This document shows positions 1 to 8,377 of a DNA stretch of 49,854 nt, in pieces (position 1 is the first letter of the stretch; each line of letters begins with the position of its first letter). Source of the DNA: Deltaproteobacteria bacterium (GTDB taxonomy: Bacteria > Desulfobacterota > Desulfarculia > Adiutricales > Adiutricaceae); assembly GCA_031264015.1 (NCBI GenBank), contig JAISET010000150.1, positions 1-49,854 on the forward strand. Direction: 5' to 3'. Both the position numbers and the translations under genes were made by a program. Below the pieces are notes generated by a model. It had not been told where the DNA came from. It saw nothing but the letters and a program-made list of their open reading frames with translations, and did no database searches.

Positions 1-2
1 CC

Positions 3-41
3 AAAAAAATGAGGCGGGGAGAAAAACGCTCGCCGCCTCAT
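3..41 (-). terminator. Rho-independent terminator of metK
   Basis: The 9 bp arms ATGAGGCGG (9-17) and CCGCCTCAT (33-41) form a perfect stem. On the minus strand the stem is followed by a run of seven T (complement of 3-9). It lies about 65 bp after the metK stop codon, which is the right place and orientation to end that transcript. Confidence 0.85.
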
Positions 42-104
42 CATCATCATATCGAGCGGCGCCGGGTGAGGAACAGGGGCGCCCGCCAAACACGCGCGTA
101 CGGC

Positions 105-1268
<1,164 letters not shown>

Positions 1269-1861
1269 AGGTTTTTCCCAAACTAACGTCGACTCCGGTC
1301 GAGGCAGAAATATGGGACGGACGTAGGCCCGGCCCGTTAAAAAACTTATTTTCGCCGGACGCCGCCCCGGGGCGGACGCCCGTTGGAAGGCCCGGTGGAA
1401 GACCCGGTGGAGCGGCCGCCAGTCAAGCCGGAAAACAGGGGTTTTCCCGGCCGGGCGGTCCGGACGCGCGCCCTGGCCGACGCGGGCCGGTCAAGACCGG
1501 GGACCGGGCCGCCGGACGCGGCCCGACGTCCTTTTCTATCTTAACAGAAAGAACCTTCCCGGGGCAAAACCGGCTTGTCCCGAAGCTCCTGCATCTCATG
1601 ACGGGGCTGTCTGGAAAAGGCGGCCGGAGGCCCGGAAATATCCGGGGGAGGACAGGGATGATTCTACTGATTTGGATTATATTAGTCAAGAAAAGTTCTT
1701 TTTGACGAAAGGACAATTTTTTAGGTGTTCTTTTACTGGCCTCACCCCACTACATGCCTTCGGACAACTACGGGCGGCCTTTGTCGCCAGTCCGCAAGCG
1801 CGAGTCCGACGGCGGGGGCGGGACAACTCCTCCCGAGCCGGCGCGGACAAGCCCGACCCTG

Positions 1862-1907
1862 TTTGACGCATGCAAGCCGGACCCGGCTTGACGCATACAA
1901 ATCCGGC
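1862..1907. repeat. Two-copy tandem duplication, 26 bp period
   Basis: TTTGACGCATGCAAGCCGG (from 1862) recurs as CTTGACGCATACAAATCCGG (from 1888). A second duplication, CCGGGAGCGGCG, follows at about 1907 and 1932. Intergenic; no function seen. Confidence 0.55.
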
Positions 1908-2943
1908 CGGGAGCGGCGCTGGCAAGCCCGACCGGGAGCGGCGTTGGCCCGACCAGAAAAAAAACGCCGTAACTATGGACAATGACTAAGAACTCTATGA
2001 GAAACGCGACTGTTCCGGGCCGGACCGCGGGCCAGGCGGAAGTCCCGGCCGGCGCGGTTGATTAGGCGCGGGGCGGATCCCCAAACCCCGGCGGATTTTT
2101 CTTCGGCCGCGGTTCCCGACCGATTTTTTTCCCATGACGTTTTAGAAAGACAGATCCGCCTCGACTGACGGGGACACTTTTTTCAGTGGACAATAATTGC
2201 CATCCAGTTGTAGAAAGTGTTATGTTTTGTTTATTCAAGCGCCCTCCCCGCTCTCCCTCGCCAAAATTTTCCCCCGCCGGCCGTCCCCGGAAATCTGGCT
2301 CGCTTTTCCGCCGCCTCCTCGGGCGCCAAAAATGAAGCCTGGCCGGCCGGCGCGTCCTGATTGCGGACAAGACTTTTCAGACTTGAGGAAAAAACTATAT
2401 TTTATTGGACAAACTCTGTCGTTAAGTTGGAGAATAAACAATATTTCGCTTATCTCGGCGCCGCCGCTGCCGTCGTTCGCCTTGATTTTTCACCTGATAC
2501 CAAGCGGACTATCGGAGCCGCCGCCCAGTCTTCCACCCGCCGCCGCTCGCGCCGCGCGAGGGGAGGACCGGCGGTTTCGTCGAACCGGCGCGCGACCAGC
2601 GTGACTCCCGGACGTCGGTTTTTAAACAAGGGAGCCCGGGAAATCCGAGGCCTGACGAAGAGTCAAAGGGGCTTGGAAAAACTGAGGCCCCGACGGGGAG
2701 GCAAGGGGACAAGAGGAAACTGAGGCCCGCCGACGAGACAAGGAGGGAGGCGTGAAACGAGGGCCGCGACCGGGAGGCAAGAGGGACAAGAGCGAACGTC
2801 TCCAGAGGACCGGCGCGGGCATGGCGACCAGGGCGGTGACACACAAGCTCCATGCCGGGCGGCGACATATCGGCCTGGGAACAAGGCGTCGGACAAGAGC
2901 GAAGGACGCCCGCGGACGGCCCTGCAAAAACCTCCCGCCCCCG

Positions 2944-3150
2944 TCCGACTCCGACTGCAACTATATATATATAGGCGCGCCCAGCAGGGCGGGCGTTAAA
3001 GCGGCGCGTCAAATTATCCTCCGGCCGGCTCCGACACCCACTCCGACTGCAACTATATATATAGGCGCCCCCTCCGCGCGCTTGCGGCGGCGATCGGGCA
3101 AAATGTCACGGGCCGGCTCCGACACCCGCTCCGGCTGCAGCCATATGCAA
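2944..3150. repeat. Three-copy degenerate repeat with TATATATA cores
   Basis: Copy 1 (2944-2978) and copy 2 (3023-3070) share CCGACTGCAACTATATATATA followed by GGCGC. Copies 2 and 3 (3111-3150) share GGCCGGCTCCGACACCC, with an 88 bp offset. Copy 3 has CATATG in place of the TA run. The alternation of GC-rich and pure TA blocks is striking within intergenic DNA. The TA blocks could be easily melted or act as -10-like sites; nothing in the sequence proves a role. Confidence 0.7.
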
Positions 3151-4125
3151 GCCGCCTCCATAGGAAGGCGACGCTCCCGAAGTTCCTCCTCCGCGGTCCG
3201 ACCTCTTGTAAAATGAAACCGGATCGTCGGACAGACGAAAAACCATCGGCTGCTGCCGACGCTAAAGAAGTCGACCCCTCCCCGTCTGCGGCCCGCGCCT
3301 GCCTCCGCCTTTCGCCTTCACCCTCGCGCCCTCCTCCCCGCAATCTCCGAACCTGGCCTGCCTCCCGGCAATAGCTGATCCAGGCATGCCACCGGCGACG
3401 TCTGCAGTCCGGACAACCGCCCCGTCGGCTCCCAAATTCCGACCCGGCCTCTTTTCAAAGCCGCGGTGGCGACCGACAGGAAACGGGCGGCGCGGGGCCG
3501 TTTTTTAGCTTGGAGACGCCCGCGTCGCGAGCCTCAAAAAAGTCGCCGCCGGTTGTCGCGTAGGGTTAAACTTTCCTCCGAGACGGGCCTCGTCGACTGC
3601 TGGGACTACGAAATGTAACTTTTTTACTCGCCGTCGCACCCTTGGCTGGGTGTCGGGGAGCGACTGTCACCAGAGATTCACAACTGATTCACGGCCTGCA
3701 ATGTTGCGGCGACGATATTTTATAGCCACTATATACAACCGTAACTATAGCCGGAGAGGGGCCGAATCCGTCAGGCGGTTGCCATTAAACCATATGGCGC
3801 ACAGCCAAACGCCTAACAAGGCCGGGCGCGGGCCTTGTCCCCGAAAAATCCCGTCCCATATCTTGTGCCCAAATTCACCAAAAAATATACCCTCTCATCC
3901 CCCGACCGGACTTGCCGTCGGACGGAGGGGCGAGATCTTTTACTCCAATTTTACCAGCCCCGGCCTGTTCCGGGCTCCCGCAAGAAACCTTGTTAAGCCT
4001 GACCAGGACTGCCTAAAAACCGTTGACCAGAGCTTAAAAGAGCCAAATGTATGTCATGGGAAACTCACGGCCCGCTTGCGAAACATGTCATTGACCATAA
4101 ATCTACGTACTATTTACGGTGATCT

Positions 4126-4151
4126 GAAACGGCTTTTCAGGCCGTTTTTTT
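4126..4151 (+). terminator. Orphan rho-independent terminator
   Basis: The stem AAACGGC (4127-4133) / GCCGTTT (4141-4147) with a 7-nt loop is followed by an uninterrupted T run to 4151. No coding gene lies upstream on the plus strand, so it either ends an unrecognised small RNA or is a relic. Confidence 0.7.
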
Positions 4152-4340
4152 CATGCTCAAAAAAAATTTTTTTTGCTTAACTGGAGGCTTCTCCGACCGA
4201 ACGTCAAAGGGGGCAAAGAAAAGACAAAATTCACAAAATCCCTTGTCGCACAAGGACTTTCATTTTCCTTGGAGGGGGTCCGGGGGCTGAAATCCCCCGA
4301 TAAGGAGCCAATTTTTTTGCTATTATTAGCAAAAAAACTA

Positions 4341-4369
4341 TTGACAAGCTTTTTCATTTCAACTAACAT
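4341..4369 (+). promoter_or_regulatory. Strong sigma-70-type promoter with no gene behind it
   Basis: TTGACA (4341-4346, perfect -35) is followed by a 17 bp spacer and TAACAT (4364-4369, 4 of 6 matches to the -10 consensus). A terminator follows at 4631-4650 and the HU gene starts only at 4933. It therefore appears to drive a transcript of about 275 nt without a convincing reading frame. Confidence 0.55.
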
Positions 4370-4375
4370 CACTAA

Positions 4376-4650
4376 CCATAAAAGTCTTAATTTTTGCCGT
4401 GTCGTCTATGGCTAAATTCTAAAGGCTGAATCCGAAGTGCTGACTGTTTTTTTCAAATTAGAACCGGGTCAATTTTTCGAGGCAGGGCGGCGTGTCCGGC
4501 TCGAAGCCGCGGGCGGGGCGGCCGCCGCTTCAGCGGCCTGCCGGCGTCGTCTCTTCCGACGGATAGGAGCGGCCGGCCGGCCGGCGGACAAATTCAGTTC
4601 TGACAAAGGCGGCGACGGCGCCATTTGAGGGCGGCGTTCCCGCTTTTTTT
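4376..4650 (+). ncRNA. Candidate small non-coding RNA
   Basis: Defined only by the promoter at 4341-4369 and the terminator at 4631-4650. The interior is GC-rich and could fold strongly, for example the GGCCGGCCGGCCGGCGG block near 4570. A 63-codon open frame from 4437 has no ribosome binding site and looks like chance. It does not resemble 6S RNA, tmRNA, RNase P RNA or SRP RNA by signature. Low confidence: expression is not shown. Confidence 0.25.
4631..4650 (+). terminator. Short GC hairpin with T7 tract
   Basis: GCGG (4631-4634) and CCGC (4640-4643) enclose a 5-nt loop and are followed by seven T (4644-4650). The stem is short but all GC. It would end the transcript from the promoter at 4341. 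Confidence 0.5.
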
Positions 4651-4932
4651 ATAGACCCCAGACCGTCCGTCCTTAGAGAATGGACGGCCCCGGACGTCCG
4701 GGCCCGACAAGTCGAACGGTTTTTTTAAACTTTTTTGACTTTTGATTGGAGCTCAAGCTTCTCCAAGCGACAACGCGCGGCGCGATGCTGAAAACTTTTT
4801 TGCCCCCTGGGCTAAATTTTTAGTCCAGCTTTTTTCCAGTTCGCTGATTGATGTTTTCAAAAACGGCGATTTTCACTGCGACCGCCCCGTTCGGGAGCGG
4901 GAACACAACCACAATTTTTTTAGGAGTCCATC

Positions 4933-5205
4933 ATGAAGAAGACCGAATTGATTGCCCGTTTGGCCGAGGAGACCGGCCTGAGCCAGGTCGCCACCAAGTC
5001 CGTGGTCGAGCACCTGGTGCAGACCATCCTGAAGACCGTCAAGAAGGAGAAGCGCTTCGCTCTCTCCGGCCTCGGCGTCTTCCACCTGGTCAAGCGGGCC
5101 AAGAGGACCTGCCGGAACCCCCAGACCGGCGAGCCCATCAAGGTCAAGTCCCACAACGCCCTGACCTTCAAGCCCTCCAAGTCCGTCAAGATCTCCTTCG
5201 CCTAA
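4933..5205 (+). CDS. HU/IHF-family nucleoid DNA-binding protein
   Basis: A 90-residue histone-like protein that binds and bends DNA as a dimer in the nucleoid. The N-terminus (KKTELIARLAEETGLSQ) and the DNA-embracing arm motif RNPQTGE (here CRNPQTGEPIKV, about residues 59-70) are typical of the HU/IHF fold, and the length is standard. The usual G before RNPQTG is replaced by C. A good ribosome binding site (TAGGAG) precedes the ATG, and a perfect 13 bp terminator follows, so it is a single-gene unit. HU versus an IHF subunit cannot be decided from sequence alone, so no symbol is given. Upstream DNA is rich in T runs, but I could not assign a clear promoter. Confidence 0.95.
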   Translation: MKKTELIARLAEETGLSQVATKSVVEHLVQTILKTVKKEKRFALSGLGVFHLVKRAKRTCRNPQTGEPIKVKSHNALTFKPSKSVKISFA

Positions 5206-5254
5206 CAAGCGGAGCCGGCCGGGCGACTGATCCCGGCCCTGAGAATTCAACCGG

Positions 5255-5295
5255 CCCCCGCGGCGAGCCAACACCTCGCCGCGGGGGCTCGTCAT
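5255..5295 (+). terminator. Rho-independent terminator of the HU gene
   Basis: A perfect 13 bp stem, CCCCCGCGGCGAG (5255-5267) / CTCGCCGCGGGGG (5275-5287), with a 7-nt loop is followed by CTCGTCATTTT. It lies 50 bp after the HU stop codon. Confidence 0.9.
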
Positions 5296-5373
5296 TTTGG
5301 CGGGCGCGAGTAGTCGCGGCCACAAGAACGCCAACTTGTTATAAAAGTATTTTTTCAGGCGGACGCGCCGGAC

Positions 5374-5474
5374 GGCGCCCCTCCCACAAAGAACTTTCGC
5401 CGCCGAACGAGGCACCTCCCACAAAAAACTTTCGCCGCCGGACGGCGCCCCTCCCACAAAAAACTTTCGCCGCC
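5374..5474. repeat. Three tandem copies of a 29-31 bp unit
   Basis: Copies at 5374-5404, 5411-5439 and 5444-5474 share CTCCCACAAA-AACTTTCGCCGCC with one or two differences. They are separated by 4-6 bp, giving a 33-37 bp period. Copies 1 and 3 are also preceded by the same GCCGGACGGCGCCCC block. Too few and too imperfect for a CRISPR array, and no cas genes are nearby. Confidence 0.8.
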
Positions 5475-6173
5475 AACAAGGCGACCAGAGGCGCGCGGCG
5501 CAAATAAAATTTCCCGCCCCCCCCCAGCGACTCGACACTCCCTCCGCGGACGCGAGATGATCGTGCCCCGTCCTTTTCTATGTCTGTCCATATCCATCAT
5601 TTAGAATTTAATTTTTTTGATATTGAAAATAATTTTGCCTTTAATAGATCATCAAGTTTAAATAAAGCATATTACTATTTCCTTTAATAAATTAAATTTG
5701 TAATTTCCATTAATTTAGTGTATAAAATTATTGACCGAAAATAAATCGTCTGTCCAGGCGGTCTTGGCGGACCTCCCTCAGGCAGGATCGGTCAGGCATC
5801 GCCGAAACTTTACAAATATTTTACCTCGCCGCCTGCGCCCGACGAGCGCCTCGGAGCCTCCCGCCAGCCTCCCCGAGCCGCCTCCTGGGCCGCCGGACGA
5901 GTCCGCCTCACCTCCCGAGCCGCTCCCGGAGCCGTCCGGGGCCGATTCAATTAATTTTGACAATCCGGGCCAGGTTTCGGAGAAACAGACAAGTCCGGGC
6001 AAAAACTACCATTTTTCCCGTCAGGCTCGTCCGCCGCCGGACAAACACCGCCCCGCCGGACGAAGGAAAGGCCGGCCTCCCCCGCCCCGGGACCTGACGA
6101 GGCGGCCGGCCTCCAGGCTGGGAGCGGCCTCGGAACGGGCTCCCGGGGATTCGGGGGGACTGTAAAAAAAAAC
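5475..6173. other. Non-coding gap with a short AT-rich island
   Basis: 5590-5740 is AT-rich, a sharp contrast to its surroundings, and is followed by a GC-rich, proline-coding stretch (5740-6165). That stretch is open in several frames but has no ribosome binding site or recognisable fold. I see no gene here. Confidence 0.5.
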
Positions 6174-6202
6174 TTGCCAAATTTGTGTCGCGGTCATATA
6201 AT
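6174..6202 (+). promoter_or_regulatory. Sigma-70-type promoter of the corrinoid protein gene
   Basis: TTGCCA (6174-6179) is followed by a 17 bp spacer and a perfect TATAAT (6197-6202). Transcription would start near 6209, giving a leader of about 110 nt before the ATG at 6318. The leader is too short for a full cobalamin riboswitch, and none was recognised. Confidence 0.65.
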
Positions 6203-6317
6203 TAAACAAGGTCATATAGATGAATATCTGAAAAAGATCGCTTCGTTCATTTTTTACTTAGGGGCCGGCCGGGCTTAAGAAAAAACCTTGCCCCGCCCCA
6301 TCAATCAGGAGAGCCAA

Positions 6318-6941
6318 ATGTCTATTCGCGACGTCTATCAAGCAGTCATTGATTTCGATGAAGATGCCATGCCGGATCTGATCAACAAGGAGATCGCAGC
6401 CGGCACCGACATCAATAAACTTCTCCAGGAGGGCCTGATCGCCCCCATGGACTACGTGGGGACGCAGTTCTCCCTGGGCGAGCTCTTCGTGCCCGAAATG
6501 CTCATGGCCGCCCAGACCATGAAGCGGGGCCTGGAGATCCTCAAGCCCAAGCTTGGCGCCGCCGGCGGCACCACGGCCGGCAAGATCGTCATCGGCACCG
6601 TCAAGGGCGACCTGCACGACATCGGCAAGAACCTGGTCGGCATGATGCTCGAGGGCGGCGGCTTCGAGATCATCGACCTGGGCGTCGACGTCGAGCCGAT
6701 GGCCTTCGTCACGGCGGCCAAGGAGAACAACGCCGCCATCGTCGGGCTGAGCGCCCTTCTGACCACGACCATGCCGGCCATGGAGGAGACCGTCAACGCC
6801 CTGAAGGAAGCCGGCCTGACCGTCAAGACCATGGTGGGCGGAGCCCCCGTCACCAAGGCCTTCGCGGACAAGATCGGCGCCACCGGCTACTCCGAGGACG
6901 CCCCCGGCGCCGTCGAGCTGGCCAGAAAGCTCTGTCACTGA
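6318..6941 (+). CDS. Corrinoid (B12-binding) methyl-carrier protein, MtbC/MttC/MtvC type
   Basis: A 207-residue cytosolic carrier that holds a cobamide and shuttles a methyl group between a substrate-specific methyltransferase and a second methyltransferase. The N-terminal half (about 1-85) is the helical cap domain. The C-terminal half is the B12-binding Rossmann domain with GDLHDIGKN (about 97-105), whose D-x-H-x-x-G supplies the lower-ligand histidine (H100). It is followed by a GLSALLTTT segment and a GGAP loop. The ATG at 6318 was chosen because AGGAGAG sits just before it. The next gene encodes the matching pterin-dependent methyltransferase. The methyl source (methylamine, betaine, methoxylated aromatic) cannot be told: no substrate-specific enzyme is in the window. 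Confidence 0.93.
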   Translation: MSIRDVYQAVIDFDEDAMPDLINKEIAAGTDINKLLQEGLIAPMDYVGTQFSLGELFVPEMLMAAQTMKRGLEILKPKLGAAGGTTAGKIVIGTVKGDLHDIGKNLVGMMLEGGGFEIIDLGVDVEPMAFVTAAKENNAAIVGLSALLTTTMPAMEETVNALKEAGLTVKTMVGGAPVTKAFADKIGATGYSEDAPGAVELARKLCH

Positions 6942-6949
6942 AAAGACGC

Positions 6950-6978
6950 GGCGGGCTCAGGGAGCCCGCCTGGCTTTT
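6950..6978 (+). terminator. Terminator after the corrinoid protein gene
   Basis: The 9 bp stem GGCGGGCTC (6950-6958) / GAGCCCGCC (6962-6970) with a 3-nt loop is followed by TGGCTTTT. It lies 9 bp after the stop codon, so the methyltransferase downstream probably has its own promoter or relies on read-through. Confidence 0.8.
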
Positions 6979-7010
6979 CCGACTTTGGGCGACGCTTTCC
7001 GAGACTGACA

Positions 7011-7044
7011 GTTAGGCGGGTGGATGTTTTTTTATCCGCCTAAC
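7011..7044. repeat. Inverted repeat with T7 loop
   Basis: GTTAGGCGG (7011-7019) pairs with CCGCCTAAC (7036-7044); the loop contains seven T. It sits between the corrinoid gene terminator and the methyltransferase gene. It could be a second hairpin terminator or an operator. The next 130 bp are strongly pyrimidine-rich (mostly T). Confidence 0.6.
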
Positions 7045-7240
7045 TGCTCTCAAAGCCTCCCGCGCCGCCTCCTTTTTTTCCGTCTCCGTTTTTTCTCGGT
7101 TTTTCTTGTCCTGTTTTTTTCTCTTTTTTTCTTGCTCCTATTTCCCAATTCCCGTTTTTTCCTATTAATCGTCAATCATGGGCGGACCCGCGGGGCTGTT
7201 CCTCGCCCGGCGGCGAGACGCCAGGTTGTTTGGAGATAAA

Positions 7241-8038
7241 ATGATTATTGTCGGAGAACTTATCAACGCCAGCCGCAAGGCCGTGGGCGCCGCCATCGAC
7301 CAGGGCGACGCCGAATACATAAAAACCGTGGCCCGGGACGAGGACAAGGCCGGGGCCCACTACATAGACGTCAACGCCGGCATCTTCGTGGGCAAGGAAG
7401 CCGACTACCTCAAATGGCTGACCACCACCGTCCAGGAGGTCACCGACAAGCCCTGCGCCATCGACAGCCCCGACCCGACGGCCATCGAGGCGGCCCTGAC
7501 CGTGCACAAGGGCACCCCGATGATCAACTCCATCTCCATGGAGAAGACCCGCTGGGAGGCCCTGCTGCCCGTGGTGGCCGGGACCGACTTCAAGGTGGTC
7601 GCCCTCTGCATGAGCGACGCCGGCATGCCCACCACCTGCGCCGACCGCCTGGCCATCGCCGACAAGCTGGTCGAGGGCCTGACGGCCAAGGGCGTGGACA
7701 TCGGCAACATCTATATCGACCCCCTGGTCCAGCCCCTGGGCACCAACCACACCTTCGGGCTCGAGTTCATCAACACCGTCGCCGCCATCAAGACGCGCTA
7801 CCCCGGCATCCACTTCATGTGCGGCCTCTCCAACATCAGCTACGGCCTGCCCGAGCGCAAGTTCGTCAACCGCATTTTCATGGCCCAGGCCATCTACGCG
7901 GGCCTGGACGGGGCCATCATGAACCCCCTGGACAAGCCCATGATGGGCACCATAGCCGCCGCTGAGGCCCTGGCCGGCCGCGACAAAATGTGCGTCAAAT
8001 ACCTCAAGGCCTTCAGGTCCGGGCTGGTCGTCTCCTAA
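7241..8038 (+). CDS. Tetrahydrofolate:corrinoid methyltransferase (AcsE/MtvA family)
   Basis: A 265-residue TIM-barrel enzyme of the pterin-binding family. It transfers a methyl group between the cobalt of a corrinoid protein and tetrahydrofolate, feeding C1 units into or out of the folate (Wood-Ljungdahl) pathway. Supporting segments are IIVGELINASRK at the start, GAHYIDVNAG (the pterin-binding D-x-N), CAIDSPDP, PMINSIS, YIDPLVQPLG and GLSNISYGLPERKFVN, all in the order seen in AcsE and MtvA. The length matches AcsE-type proteins. The ATG at 7241 follows TGGAGATA. It presumably works with the corrinoid protein 300 bp upstream; direction (demethylation catabolism versus acetyl-CoA synthesis) cannot be read from sequence. 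Confidence 0.9.
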   Translation: MIIVGELINASRKAVGAAIDQGDAEYIKTVARDEDKAGAHYIDVNAGIFVGKEADYLKWLTTTVQEVTDKPCAIDSPDPTAIEAALTVHKGTPMINSISMEKTRWEALLPVVAGTDFKVVALCMSDAGMPTTCADRLAIADKLVEGLTAKGVDIGNIYIDPLVQPLGTNHTFGLEFINTVAAIKTRYPGIHFMCGLSNISYGLPERKFVNRIFMAQAIYAGLDGAIMNPLDKPMMGTIAAAEALAGRDKMCVKYLKAFRSGLVVS

Positions 8039-8108
8039 GAGCGGCCCCCGCCGTGTTTTTGGAGCGCCGCCTGGAGCGTCGACTTTTCGTTTCTTGCCGG
8101 CCTCGAAC

Positions 8109-8142
8109 AAAAAGCCCCCGGATCACTCGCCGGGGGCTTTTT
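8109..8142. terminator. Bidirectional-type terminator after the methyltransferase
   Basis: A 13 bp perfect stem, AAAAAGCCCCCGG (8109-8121) / CCGGGGGCTTTTT (8130-8142), has an 8-nt loop and A and T tracts on both sides. It can end transcripts from both strands, separating the methyltransferase from the convergent esterase gene. Confidence 0.9.
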
Positions 8143-8166
8143 ACTTCCATAAGTCCGTGTTTTTCC

Positions 8167-8220
8167 AAGCCGAAAATTTTCAAGCCAAAATTTTTCAAGC
8201 CAAAATTTTTCCAGCCAAGA
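8167..8220. repeat. 15 bp tandem repeat, about 3.5 copies
   Basis: Units of AAGCCAAAATTTTTC (first copy AAGCCGAAAATTTTC) begin at 8167, 8182 and 8197, with a partial, diverged copy at 8212. The array lies between two convergent genes. The following 130 bp contain further irregular ACAAGCC motifs. No coding capacity is visible. Confidence 0.8.
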
Positions 8221-8377
8221 TTTGGCCGGCGGCGGGCGGGGGCAAGTCCGGTTGTCACAAGCCCGAACTCGGACAAGCCCCTTGTTTTTACAAGCCCGGG
8301 CTTCGGCACGCCCGCGTTGTCACAAGCCGGAACTTTCCGCCCCGGACCCCGCCGCCGCGCCTCGCCGGCGGCCGTAA

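Larger units (their letters stand above)
1269..4340. other. 3 kb gene-poor, GC-rich region
   Basis: No reading frame here has the codon pattern, start signal or recognisable motif of a real gene, although many chance open frames exist because stop codons are rare at this GC content. It contains a short duplication at 1862-1907, the repeat cluster at 2944-3150 and a terminator at 4126-4151, each listed separately. I found no rRNA or tRNA and none of the signature sequences of RNase P RNA, tmRNA or SRP RNA. It may be decayed genes, regulatory DNA or undescribed small RNAs. Confidence 0.6.

Noticed and set aside
1269-1440. SAM riboswitch in front of metK
   Set aside because: Only short generic hairpins are visible; no conserved riboswitch core was recognised. 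A covariance-model search would decide.
1686-3343. Several open frames of 60-170 codons on both strands
   Set aside because: They overlap each other on both strands, are rich in R, P, G and A as expected from random GC-rich DNA, and lack start signals and motifs.
5374-5474. CRISPR-like short repeats
   Set aside because: Only three copies, separated by 4-6 bp rather than by 25-40 bp spacers, and no cas genes nearby.
5731-6165. 144-codon open frame, proline-rich
   Set aside because: No ribosome binding site, low-complexity composition, and open in several frames because the DNA is GC-rich.
6203-6317. Cobalamin riboswitch in the leader of the corrinoid gene
   Set aside because: The leader is only about 110 nt and no B12-box-like sequence was found.
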